Origin: Yamagishiella unicocca
Taxonomy: Eukaryota > Chlorophyta > Chlorophyceae > Chlamydomonadales > Volvocaceae
Length of the DNA stretch: 64,000 nucleotides
Reading direction: 5' to 3'
NCBI GenBank assembly: GCA_003116995.1
Contig: BDSL01000007.1
Location: 1,550,001-1,614,000, forward strand
The translations under genes were made by a program, and so were the position numbers. The notes under the pieces were generated by a model. It saw only the letters and a program-made list of their open reading frames with translations, made no database searches and had not been told where the DNA came from. The first letter of the stretch is position 1. Each line of letters starts with the position of its first letter. This document shows, piece after piece, positions 34,501 through 46,300 of the stretch.

Positions 34501-37500
34501 CAGCGCCGCTAGCTCGGGTGACGCCCAGCTCGCCTGGCGCAGCTGCAGCAGCAGGCGAGCGTAGTCCAGGGACACCTGCAGGACCTGTGGAGGGAAGGCA
34601 GAAGAGAGGGGAAGGCGGAAGAAGGGGGGCGGAAGGGGGTGCGTCGTGGGCTGTTCGGTCAGCATGCGGTTGGGGTGTGCATTGATGCAGCCGAGGAGTT
34701 AAGAGGGACGGCACCATGTACATGTCCGGTTCCCTACCTGCTTCACCGCCCGTGGATCGTCGACTTTGCGAGTGAAGTACTCGAGCACCGACGTCTCCAT
34801 GACCCATGGGTCGCGCACGGCCGCCAGCTCCCGCATGTAGTCGAATACCCGGTGGAAGGCGGTGCGGCCGAGGACGGACTCCATCTCAGCCCAGGCGTCA
34901 GAAAAGTGGGATCGCTCGGCGGGGCTCAGATCCTAGGAGGGGCGGGGGCGGGGGCAGCAGATGGGACACCATCGATCGCGCAGCAACAACGCGCGGGGCG
35001 GGGCACCAATGAGCACTTGGGACCGTAAGGCCTGGGTGGGTGTGATTCCTCGCAAAGCCGTGAGGAGTGTACGACGCCTCGTTTCACTAGGTTACAGCAG
35101 CCGTGAGGAGTGTACGACGCCGCATTCACTAGACCCAGGTCGTGGCCTCAACAGCCGCACCCTCCTGGGGCTGGTATCTGAGGCCAGCAGGCAACTGAGG
35201 AACCCCCACTGCGCCTCAGGCTCTCAGCTTCCGGTGCCCCCGCGAGGGCTTCGCCGTGACCTTGTAACCCCATCCCACCGTCCGACCCACGGGTCGGCCA
35301 CCCACCGCAGCCAGCAGGTCGGCCTTGAGCTTATCCACCACTGATAGGTCCATGCCGCGGCCGTTTAGGGTTGAGAAGATCCGGAACGAGGCGCTCTCGT
35401 CCCGAGCCACCATCAGCACCACGAAGCAGTTGCGCAGCACGTGGAATGTGAAATCCTGGGGCGAAGGGGAGAACGGAAATGGCCAGGCGGAGTGGGCGCT
35501 TGGCCAGGGACCAACAGGCGAGTCGTTGTGAAGGCAACCGCATTCAGCGAGGATCGCGTTCAGACGGGTTTCCCGAGGCTAGCGCATCGAGCATCGGCTG
35601 AGATAATCCATCATGGCCGGGTGTCCCCCTCAACCCAACTCGACCCAAGCCGATCCCGGCCTGGCCGCGCCCCCTCTTCCCCACCTGCAGGTTGAGACCC
35701 TCCGAAACCAGCTTGTCCAGCTGGCAGCGCAGAAAGGCCGCGTTCTCGTACAGCCTCCACCAGGTTTCGTTCTCCAGTGGCTGTGCCGCCTGCGTGTCGG
35801 GAGCCCACCCGGCAGCCGCACCGCAGGGAACCGCCCCGGGGCCGGCAGCACCCTCCGCGGCCGCTGCGCTGTCTGATCCCGCCGCCACCCCCGCCAGGCG
35901 GTACGGCTGGGGCAGGAAGGTGTCCAGCACGTTGGCTCGGAAGAAGGCGTCGTCGGTGTCCCGCAGGCGGAGGCGGTACCTGGAGGGGTGAGGCAGGTTG
36001 GCGGGGCGGAGCCGAGGAGGGACAGGCAGGTTGGCGGAGAGGAACCCGTGATGCGAAGCCGGCGGCAAGGGGGCGGGTGAGGGGCAGGAGGGGAATGCGG
36101 GGGACGCATGCCGCGAGGTCACATCCACAATCCTGCTTCCCTCCCTCCTGCAAGCCTGTCATTTCATTCCTCCATTGTCAGTCAGGGCACGAGCTCCCCT
36201 CCCCTCCCCTCCCCGCGCACCTCTCCCTGCTCTCCGGGTCCAGAGGGTCCGCCTCCAGGTGCAGCATGCGGCGGATGCGCCCCTCCAGAACCTCGTTGCC
36301 CTGCTCCCGCGCCCAGCCGTGCAGGCAGGCCAGCAGCACCACAAGGCTGGTCAGCCGCTGCTGCCCGTCAATGAGCTGGGGAGCGCAGGCGTAGGGGGCC
36401 ATGGAGGTCGCGAGGGGGAGTTGCAGAAAAGAACCGGTCGCGAGGGGGGCGGGGCAGGGTTGGCTGGCGGTTAGGAAGCGGGACGTCGCAGTGCCTGAGG
36501 TGGCGACCTGTGCTGCCGCCGTGCGTCAACGTCAGTGTGGGTGGCACGCGCGCGGTACGACTGGTAAGTACGGCAGATAGGAAGTAAGATCCAGCCAGTC
36601 TGCCTCGACCGGGTGAAGCAGCGGGTGAGGATGGGGAAACGACTGCGGTGGCGGTGGTGGGGACAGCTGACGTACGATATCTACGGCACCCACCTGGTAC
36701 GGCACATGCGCGCCGTCAGCTGCCCGTGTGGCCACGATGGCTCCCAGGAAGTACTCCTGACGCGACTGGTAGGCCTTGACGAAGTCCTGAACAGGCAACA
36801 CGGACACGCACGGCACGGGCTGTCGATCAGCAGCACGGGTAATGCGGAGCTGCATGCCCCACCCGCTGGTTGTGCGACAACACCCCCAACCAACATCCCA
36901 AGCACAGCCATCCCCACCATCCCCACAACCTGCAGCAGCTCGTAGATCTGTTTGGTGCGCCAGGCGTAGGGCCGTTGGTAGGTGGGGATGTCGAACTTGT
37001 AGTCGGATGAGTCGAAAAGCTGGTAGAGAGACACCTGCCATGGAGGAGGGTTCGAGGTTTTGTGAGGGCGCAAGGGAGGATTAGCGGATGCTATCACTCC
37101 GTGTGGATGTGGGGCACGCGATCAGGCCGTCGCCGTGGAGGGCACAGGGAGGGGCGCGGCTGCAGGCCCCAGTTCGTGACCCTTCAATTTTGACTGAGAG
37201 GGCAGATATCTTTCGCCTTCCGGCGCTGCAGCGGAATACCTGCCGCGCCTCAAGGAAATCGCGTTTGGGTGCCACCATGGGCGCCAATGGCGCCGGCTGG
37301 TGCTGTGGCTGTGGCGACTGGTCGTGAGGACCGTGCTGCGATGTCTGCTGCGGCTGCCCTGGTGCATCTTTCTGCTGCACAAGGCCACTGAACCAGTCCT
37401 TGAAGGCGCTCACGCCCAGGCGCGGCTGCCTCGCAGGCCGGCCGGCTCGCAGCCCGCTGCACGGACGAATTTGCGTCGGCCAGCGTCTGCCGACAACCCC

Positions 37501-37527
37501 GCGCATTCCAACATCCGATCGCAGCAT
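31583..37527 (-). CDS. DUF262/DUF1524 protein (GmrSD restriction-enzyme-like)
   Basis: In bacteria DUF262 (GmrS) and DUF1524 (GmrD, HNH-like) form type IV restriction enzymes and anti-phage nucleases. Exons on the minus strand: 37527-37240, 37034-36930, 36786-36694, 36375-36221, 35979-35685, 35455-35306, 34932-34738, 34584-33562, 33251-33091, 32855-32519, 32267-31802, 31620-31583 (1101 residues). After an Arg-rich leader come DUF262 motifs IPTYQRPYAW (112-121) and IDGQQRLTSL (164-173), then FSTLNGRGMDLS. An Ala/Glu-rich insert of roughly 270 residues follows. DUF1524 has VEKVAPQ (924-930) and GKLGNLVLLP (Asn1026). Family members read EHxxPQ; here His is Lys926, so nuclease activity is doubtful. 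Typical eukaryotic introns argue against recent bacterial contamination. The leader might target an organelle; an in-frame Met at 37650 is an alternative start. Confidence 0.88.
32467..32510 (+). repeat. dispersed repeat, copy in DUF262 gene intron
   Basis: GCCAGCTATCCTATCCATGT, then CGCGTAAACGGTTTTTATGCC. 3' half of the element, antisense to the gene, next to the exon at 32519. Confidence 0.7.
33262..33330 (-). repeat. dispersed repeat fragment in DUF262 gene intron
   Basis: TTCGAGGAAGACCCGTGGA occurs twice in tandem and is followed by a GAAAAAAACCGTTTAGAAC block. The second unit is the reverse complement of 7637-7678. Confidence 0.7.
35055..35135 (+). repeat. tandem duplication of about 42 bp in DUF262 gene intron
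   Basis: CCGTGAGGAGTGTACGACGCC followed by TTCACTAG appears twice (near 35057 and 35099) in the intron between the exons at 34932 and 35306. Confidence 0.75.
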
Positions 37528-38235
37528 GTTGGGGAAAAGGTGGTTTGTCTTGCGTACCCGGTCCGGACAATGTCCGAGGGGCCACGGCAAAGCCTGTGGG
37601 ATATTTGGACGCTGCAAGAGCAAGGCCTGTATTAATGGAGCGGCTTGCAATATTCTTCAAGGTGTGCTTACATAAGATGTCTTTTGCCAGCGGTAACTTT
37701 CAAACAATGTGCCGCCACTTTCCCGCCTGTTGTAATACGGCAGCTCCGGAAACCGTCCACCAATGTCAGTTGGCAGTCATATAATACCGACCGCAGACGT
37801 TGAAAGGCCCCATAGTGTAAAGTACGCTGAGGTGTGCTTGAAGCCTGTTGATGGCATGGAGGGGTTCATGTGGAAAGCTAGGGACAGTTGAACATACCAA
37901 CGTGGATCTTGCGTGCACTAGTTATTAGGTAATCCAATCATTTCCTTCACAAGCCGGGAGGTGCTGCCCTAACTCAGATTACCTGGGGCACATCGGGATA
38001 AGTGCATCGGAGCACCACTATCCCTCTTACCCACTTATTTGTTCTGCTTCGCTCTGGTAGATGCCGTTCCGCTTGCGAAAGCTCCCAAGAGCGCAAGTTG
38101 GACAGACCTCTGTCGTTGGCCGTACATGCCGTAACTGTGCTGAAACAGTATACAGCATGTTTCGGTGCGCAAGTAATACTATTTACGAGTTCATAACCCC
38201 CATAACTCGTAACCGCCCGGAAAATAGGAACAGAA
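37528..38235. promoter_or_regulatory. presumed bidirectional promoter region
   Basis: About 700 bases separate the start codons of the divergent DUF262 gene and the small basic-protein gene, so both promoters must lie here unless 5' introns exist. No specific box is recognised. Confidence 0.4.
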
Positions 38236-38595
38236 ATGAGCAAAAAGAACAATAAGGGTACAAAGCGGAAGGCTCATGATTTCGATATCCAGCGTGAGAA
38301 GGAGGAGACAGAGAAGAGGGTAATCAAGCTTGCGAAGAAGCAAAACGCCGGTGTCAAAAAGCTGAAGAAGAGCAAGGGCGTGCGCATACGGAAGGGCGTC
38401 GTCATCAAGGGCATTAAGGTCACCGATTCCGAGTCCAAGAGCAAGGTGAAGTCCGCGCTCGCGAAGGCTGCGAGGGCGAAGGCGAAGGCCAAGATGGACG
38501 TTGACGACGCGGCGGCGCCGCGAGTGAAGTCCGCCAAGAAGGCAGGAAACAGCAGCAAGAAGTCTGTTGATAAGGAATCCATGGATATTGAGTGA
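38236..38595 (+). CDS. small Lys-rich basic protein, unknown function
   Basis: A single open exon of 119 residues starting MSKKNNKGTKRKAHDFDIQR and ending KSVDKESMDIE. About a quarter of the residues are Lys, with several KKLKK- and KAKAK-type clusters that would serve as nuclear or nucleolar localisation signals. The C-terminal third also holds acidic patches (MDVDD). There is no membrane segment or enzyme motif. The composition recalls small nucleolar or ribosome-assembly proteins, but I do not recognise the family. The ATG has purine at -3 (AGAAATGAG). It is the only confident intronless gene in the window and is less GC-rich than its neighbours. A TGTAA at 39131-39135 may be its poly(A) signal. 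Confidence 0.75.
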   Translation: MSKKNNKGTKRKAHDFDIQREKEETEKRVIKLAKKQNAGVKKLKKSKGVRIRKGVVIKGIKVTDSESKSKVKSALAKAARAKAKAKMDVDDAAAPRVKSAKKAGNSSKKSVDKESMDIE

Positions 38596-41500
38596 GTCTG
38601 CTGTGCCCTGGTTGGACTACCCGAGCTGAGTGCGTGCTTCGAGACTGTCGGTGGCACCTCGACCATCATAAGGCGTGACGGTGCATGCAACGGCGATATG
38701 CCATCTTGTTGGCCTCTAGAGCCATGACTCATTGGTGGGTGCCCGGAGGTGCGCGGCACAGGGGTCCAGCTACCCCTGGGGCCCTGAGGTCGGGTAAACA
38801 AGGCCAACCTCCGCAAGTGTCTCCTTTCTAGGTCGAAATTTCTGCCTTTAGTAATAGTGACGCATAGGCATGCCCGCCGAGCTACTCAAGAAGCCAGCGC
38901 GGTAAGCGCTGGCGTCGTTGCCCATGTCTGTTGCGCATGTGGCGACTCCTAAGCAGGGTGCGAGCGCCGCTGTCAGGGGAAGTGGGCGCACCGCGCGGCT
39001 GCTGCCATGCTGCTGCCATGCTGCTACTTGTCGGCATAGGGCTATATTTGAGGTAGTTGCATGGCGCGCAAGAGGAAAGTAGGCGAAGTGGGGGGCAGGA
39101 CTGTAGATAAGGACAAGGCTGGACCCGGCGTGTAAACTACATACTTGCAGCAGTTCAATGAAACGGATTGCTGCGGGCAGGAGGCAGGTAGAAATGGTAC
39201 GATAATTTTTGAAAGTTTTCGACTTCGTGCTGCTGTACTTTGTGCGGGCCTTGAGCCGGATTATGTGCGTGTGGCGAGCATGCCTTGGTGTATGGGGAAA
39301 TGTTGGACCGTGTTGGACCACGCCGCAGAACATCTTATGTTAACGATTCCGTGCTTGTGCACAAGCGGTAAAGAGGCGGCAACGCAGAAAGAGATGCGTA
39401 TGTAGTCATGCGGTCCTTAGCACCGGGTAGAGTGCGGCGACCGCACTCGTTGCCAGCACCAGTGTCAGGGCGTATGGCCGCCAAGGTGACGCTTTGGCCC
39501 CCGGACGGGATGCTTTCGCCAACTCGGCTTTCGCCTCCGGACGGGATGCACTGGCAACCTCACTGCGGCGGCAGATGCCAGTGAGCAAAAGCCAGGGCGA
39601 GCAGGCAGCGGAACCACCGAGCGGAAGACGACTTGCCGACGGGCATATCTTACGACATATTGGCATCCAGGTCAGGTACAATTGAAAAAACTGAAACCTA
39701 TGCTGCCGGGTTAACTGGAGCAAGCGATGTAGCGATATGCCTGGATATGCTTTTCATACTGGACTGCCAGGTACCGGAGGCTATGGCCCAAGCTAGAACG
39801 GCTATCATTGATTGTAATAAGCGTCAAGTTGGTTGTCAGGTGCAGCTTGAATCTGCTTGGCGGCTATGGGCCACCGCGCTTAGGGGCGTAAACCGCGACT
39901 GGCAGCAATGGGAGCTATGTCTTGCTTTCCTGGCTGACCGTCGTGGCCGACTCCAGGCCTGACTGGCGTGCGCTGTCGTTAGCGCTCAGGCTACAACTGA
40001 ACAGGTCGTAGGCACGTTAGCAGGTGAACGCCGCAAGTCGCTACCTCTTCCGGTGTCTGCCCCGGGTATTCCTGACTCCCGACCGAAGCGCGGCCCACAG
40101 CTGCACTGTTGCTTGCGGGGGCAACTATGCTCGACACTGTTGTTACACGTCTGCAACTGGGCACCTCGTGCGAGAGGATACTTCGAGCACGGCCGGGAAT
40201 ACCAGATGTGGCATCCCGCTCGTGCTATGGCGGCGGAGGCTCCGTGGGCCCGATGTGCGCACCTTATCCCTGCAGCTCCGATCGTGAGCCAGCTACCACC
40301 CAACACCGAAAGTTACCAGACGACATAAGACGACGTCCGTTACTTAGTGTCAACGAACCGTACCTAACAACACACTTACGAGATATTCCACTCCAACCAT
40401 CATGCCCAGATACGCGTTCCTGGAGCGGCGCCGAAACCATGACTAATGCCCGCAAATCATTCATGCCGGCGCTGGGGCATGACAGTAACCTACGCTTTAC
40501 GGTTTTACACTTTACGCTTTTCGGCTACTGTAAATTACGGTAGGGCTCAAAAACGACCGTCTTTTTACGGTATGACGGCGTCTCGTAAATTACGGTGGCC
40601 CTTTTGGCAAAATTACGGTCAACCGTAACGTTGCTTCCACCAAAGGCGCCCAGGGTTACAGGATAGTAAGGGAAGGGAGGGTTACAAGGGGGTAACCAAA
40701 CTAAGGGGCTATGGGGTCCAACAAACCCTCGAGGGGTTTACCCACTGGTAACCCACTGGTTGGGTAACCCACCGGGGGTTAACATTCCGGAGGGGTTGGT
40801 GGGGGGTTCGGCAGGGAGCAAGCACCCGGTCGGTTGGGTTAGAGGCTCGGTTTGCCAAACTGAGGGGTAACCGACTTTCATATGCCATAGGGCTGGCTGC
40901 GGCGGCAACACTGGAATACCGCTTAGGGACCTAGGGGTTGCAGTTACCACGGTGTAGCTGTTTTTCAACACCGCGTTCATGTTTTCCATGGTGACGGCGG
41001 CCTTACTGGGTCGCTGGTAGGCCATTCTTGCATACGACTCGCAACTAGGAGCAGAAAATGATGGGAAAAGAAAAAAATCGTGAAATAAGCCAGACAAGTT
41101 GTGGGTCTCTTGTAAAGGTCAAGGAGTACGGGACCGTAATTATTACGGTCGACCCCGAGGTAGGGCCAACCGTAATTTTACGCTTTTCAACGCTTTACGC
41201 TCTACGTAATTTTCGGTCCCAAAGGTCTATTACGCCGTAAGTTTCCCCCTTTGTTACAACATGCTGCCAATGAGTTGGACCCGTCGGACGGAACAACACG
41301 CATAGTACAGGCCCACACGGATACTCATCAGGATACCCCACAGCCACGGGGAGGGATATGCAGGCCGTGGTATGGGACAAATCTACGTCTGATAGGGTCT
41401 GGCTGCCATCCCCCAATCTAGTCCGTAGTATAGCGCAGCGAGGTGTTACTGCAAAAACGCATTTGGGGACGTAGGGTTTACTGATGAGAAGAACGGATCT

Positions 41501-43303
41501 AGATCCTGTTTGTTGGTGTGCACGTTATGCTCGGCGCTTTTCGAGGCCCATCGAATTGCATCGGAATACAGGTCGTGGTCCTTGTGACCGCGTCATTGAG
41601 GTCGGTTAAGTCAGAAGTTCCTGACAGTGCATTAGCGTAACAAGTGCAATGCTGCCGAAGAGACCACAACGGGCCAGTGCAACTTCCAAACCTTGCCGAC
41701 GCCATGCGCCAAGCTTTGAATAGGTGTCTCGCAGAGGTGCTGATATCAGTATCTGATCAGTGAGCGTAATCAGCTGCATCGGAAAAACGCGAAAACGCCG
41801 GCGGATACCTTTCCGAGGCAGGAGGAGCTAGGAGGCAACCTTCGCTGCGGCCGTGCCAGTACGCGGATGGCTATTCATGGTACACAGTTAACGCACATCC
41901 GATAAAATTCAAATGTCACGTAAACGCTGAGCTTCGACGACCAAGTCGTACACGGCTGCTTGATCGAACCATCATTGCAGCTTCGGCGGCATTCGACGAC
42001 ACCGATGCTGGTCACGTTACCAGTCGGACTTTAATTCCTAACAGTCAGCGTTCCCAGGAGGCAGGTGCCTATTAGCACCAAGATTCGCTTCCGCAACCTA
42101 GTGGAAGTGGGCCGCTTGGGCCGACTTAGAGCTAATCACTTCTTACTCAACGACACCATTTTAGTTGAGTGCATCAAAAACGTTTTTCAACAGTAACATC
42201 ATCATAAGTAACATGTTGTCGTCCTTTATCCTAAAGATGTCGCACTGCTTGAGATGCGATCAAACGACTCAGCGGTCTCAGCCTGTGCCTGTCATAACCG
42301 TGCGTCGTATGCATGCCGGTTACTACGAATAACATTTTTATGCTTTTAAAGTTCGATTCAGATAATGAAATTTGAGTTCAATCGTGTGCCTAATCGCGGG
42401 TTATAGCTCATCCAGCGCCAACCTTTGCGGGTAAGAAGGTGCTCGGAAGTCATACCGCATTATAATGCCCATAGCACAGCCATCAGGATGTGTAATAATC
42501 TTGGAGTTAATTATGCCATAACGCTTAAATGGTGCATATTACACGTGACAATTTGCACAACGTAGCCCTCGCACGTACGGCGCGCCCACCAGTCCATTGG
42601 CCGACTCTCGTACCGCTGAAAGAACATGTAATACCAACGTGCATAAGTAATAAGGTAAGAATTGGCCGCGTCATGGTTAAATAACCTCGACGACAGACAT
42701 GAAGGCGTACTGAGAAGTGTGTGTGCCACGCTCCAAAGCGATTACAGCACTAACATCACTATTGTCATTCATAGATATATTTATACTCAGTAAGCTGGCC
42801 GGAAGTTACAAGTAAATTACGCGCCCTTGGGATGGCTGATGGACAGATGGACTTCAAAGCTATGCACATCGCTGAGACTGCCACCTAAAGCTTGACGATT
42901 CTGCGGGTGTACTTCACTCGTATACGTGGTCCGAGTCAAGAGGTTGAAACTTGGTGTTACCGAGGGTAATGCATTGAAGAGTTGAGTTGCCAGAAGTTTA
43001 GCTTGGATCAAGGTGTGCCAGCTATCTGCTTGTAGATTTCTGGGGCAGTTAGGGAATTCCTTCTGGCATCGGCAGCTGTCGCAAAACCCGCCGCATTCGC
43101 GGCTGGCATCGCGCCACGAGCCTCTCCGCTCCAGCTGTGCTCTGGCCACACTTGGCGCGATGCCTAGTACGACGTGTCCTGTCATTTCTTCGAATGCAGT
43201 AAAAGCGGGCTTCAGGGCCGACTGCTGCAGTCGGTCCGCCAGTTCGCAATACCGTTGTCAGCTCACGAGGAATTATTCACCATACCGTAAACGGCACCTT
43301 CAT
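38596..43303. other. gene-poor, repeat-bearing stretch
   Basis: 4.7 kb with no confident gene. Minus-strand ORF ends at 38856-38980 (MGNDASAYRAGFLSSSAGMP) and 39418-39500 (hydrophobic tail YALTLVLATSAVAALYPVL), and a plus ORF at 39633-39962, look protein-like but could not be assembled. A TTACGG-rich block lies at 40480-41240. From 41250 to 42900 the sequence is AT-rich and featureless. Confidence 0.45.
40480..41240. repeat. TTACGG-rich repeat block, possible non-autonomous element
   Basis: Both ends (about 40485-40630 and 41130-41240) are dense in TTACGGT, CTTTACGC and GTAAATTACGG words in roughly inverted arrangement. Between them is a run of imperfect GGGTAACCCACTGG units (40725-40800). 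The boundaries are not sharp. Confidence 0.4.
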
Positions 43304-46300
43304 ATGCCAACACACCAACTTTGGACGCTAATGCTGGCAGTGACAGTAGCAGCGATTGCTACCATCCCGCTCTCCACCGCAACACTCGTTTCGGGGCTGC
43401 CGGGCCGCCGATCTGCTGCTGCCGGCGTCGATTCCTCCATGCGCTCTGTTTCCCAGTTGGATAATGCTGAGGCAGTAACAGCGCGCCTGCGGCTTGCAGC
43501 GGATTCTGGGGGCCAAGGTCACATGGTGGAGAGATCACTGCAATCGGGAACGCTTGCGGCGCCAGACACGCCCGTGCCGGAACCGTTCAAGGATCGGCGT
43601 CAGCGGCCACCCCCAGTCAGCAGCACCACTCTCCTGTCCCTGCCGCCACCTCCGATCGCACCCCCCGGATGGCCATCACCGCGGCCCCCAGGGCCGCCGC
43701 CGCCGTCGCCATGGCCCCCAGCCCCGCCGCCGCCGTCACCGCGGCCCCCAAGCCCACCGCCACCATCGCCGCCACCCCTAGCCTCACCGCCGCCACCCCT
43801 ACCGCCACCGTCCCCACAGCCCCCGGCTCCCTCGTCGCCTGCACCTCCGGCACACCCCTCCCCCTCGTCACCCCGACTGCCCCCATCTCCAGCCCCGGGC
43901 GAGCCCCCGAATCGACCGCCCAAGAAACGTCGTCCTCCGCCTTCGCCGCCCCGCCCTCCTCGGCCGGCACCGTCCCCTCGACCACCACCGCCGTCGCCAC
44001 CGCCGCAGCCTCCACTGCCGTCGCCGCCACCCCCGCCGCCCCCGCCCCCGCCGCCGCCGTCATCACCGCCCCCGCCCCCGCCACCGCCGTCGCCACCGCC
44101 GCCGCCACCGCCGTCACCACCACCGCCGCCACCGCCACCGCCACCACCGCCGCTGTCGCCACCGCCGCCTCCACCGCCGCCGCCGCCGCCGTCGCCGCCA
44201 CCCCCGCCGCCCCCGCCCCCGCCGCCGCCGTCATCACCGCCGCCGCCACCGCCACCGCCGTCGCCACCGCCGCCGCCACCGCCGTCACCACCACCGCCGC
44301 CTCCGCCACCGCCACCACCGCCGCTGTCGCCACCGCCGCCCCCACCGCCGCCGCCGTCGCCGCCACCCCCGCCGCCCCCGCCCCCGCCGCCGCCGTCATC
44401 ACCGCCGCCGCCACCGCCGTCGCCACCGCCGCCGCCACCGCCGTCACCACCACCGCCGCCACCGCCACCGCCACCACCGCCGCTGTCGCCACCGCCGCCT
44501 CCACCGCCGCCGCCGCCGCCGTCGCCGCCACCCCCGCCGCCCCCGCCCCCGCCGCCGCCGTCATCACCGCCGCCGCCACCGCCACCGCCGCCTCCATCAC
44601 CGCCTAAGCCATCTATGTCACTACCACTGAATGCGGCTCCTCCGCCTTCGCCGCCACCATCGCGTCCATCCCCACTGCCTTCAAGGCCGCCCTTGCCTCC
44701 GCCGCCTGCACCATCGCCCAGTCCATTTTCACCCCCGCCATCTCCGCCGCCGCGCCCCCCATCTCCACCGCCATCGCCCCTGCCCTTGCCCCCACCCTCT
44801 CCTCAACCGCCGCCCCCGCCATCAGCCCCGCCGTCGCCACCGCCCTCACCACCGCCACGTCCGCCGCCATCTCCGCCACCACCATCGCCGCCACCATCGC
44901 CACCGCCGCCGTCGCCATCGCCGCCATCTCCGCTGCCACCATCTCCGCCATCACCGTCGCCGCCACCATCGCCATCACCGTCGCCGCCGCCGTCGCCACC
45001 GCCATCCCCACCACCGCGCTCGCTGCCATCGCCGCCGCCGTCACCACCGCCGCCATCGCTGCCGCCGTCACCACCGCCGCCATCACCGCCGCCGTCGCCA
45101 CCGCCGCCATCACCGCGGCCACCATCGCCACCACCATCGGCACCACCACCGCCCTCCCCACTACCGCCCTCCCCACCACCGCCCTCCCCACCACCGCCCT
45201 CCCCACCACCGCCCTCCCCACCACCGCCCTCCCCACCACCGCCCTCCCCACCACCGCCCTCCCCACTACCGCCCTCCCCACCACCGCCCTCCCCACCACC
45301 GCGCCCGCCGCCTTCTCCCCCCCCGCCATCGCTGCCATCTCCTCCACCGCCGTCCCCGCCGCCATCGCCACCGCCGTCCCCGCCGCCGTCGCCACCGCCG
45401 TCCCCGCCGCCGTCGCCACCGCCGTCCCCGCCGCCGTCGCCACCGCCGTCCCCGCCGCCATCGCCACCGCCGTCCCCGCCGCCGTCGCCACCGCCGTCCC
45501 CGCCGCCGTCGCCACCGCCATCCCCACCACCTCCGCCGCCATCGCCGCCACCACGTGCGCCACCATCGCCGCCACCCACGACCACATTGAACCCACAAGA
45601 CAACGAAGACTCACCGCCGAACGCGCCCTTGGCGCCCAATGCACCCCCCGAGAAAGGGTTGCCCCCCAGCAACCACCCCGAAGATCTTTTGTTGCGCGGT
45701 AGGTACGACAGGGTCGGCACCAGCATGATTGTTGCCGTACACATGGTCGCCATCCCGGGCACCGACCGCTTCCTCTTCATGGAGCGCCCCTCCGGCTACC
45801 ACCCGGACAGCTCCAAATCCATCGCTGGCTACTACGACATCCCCACCTCCAGCTGGAAGCACATTTTTTCCCCCGACGGCTTGTTCTGCTGCGGCCATAC
45901 GCTTATGGACACTGGTGACGTGGCAATCGTGGGAGGCCACCAGGCTAATGCCGGCTACCCAGACGGAATGAAGTCAATCCGCACCTTCAACCGGAGCTGC
46001 ACGGATCTGGCGCTTCGGAAAGTCAGAGAGATGGGCTGGAAGCGATGGTGGGTGGATGGGAGGGAGGAGGTAGAGGTTGTGGCCGCATGCTTGGGGGGGG
46101 GATGCGGTTATGGGACGCAATGGGATGATCCGTCGGGTACGACGCAGAATCTGTCGTTGGCTAGCGTGACGGACCTCATCTGGCCTGACCTGGTCCGACC
46201 TAGCGCATCTTAGCTGGGATTCGGTCTGCTGAGTGGAGAGCCAATGACGTCCGCTCCGAAACCCGGATCCCGGCCCTCGCAGGTATCCCTCAGCGACACT

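Noticed and set aside
38856..39723. C-terminal-looking minus-strand exons (ending MPMRHYY, and a hydrophobic tail ending YPVLRTA)
   Set aside because: Both would be terminal exons, and neither could be linked to an upstream coding exon.
43617..45644. Long ORFs on the opposite strand and other frames of the oxidase Pro-rich domain (Ala/Val-, Gly/Asp- or Arg/His-rich)
   Set aside because: They are frame shadows of CCx/GCC repeats; only the Pro frame connects a signal peptide to a conserved enzyme domain.
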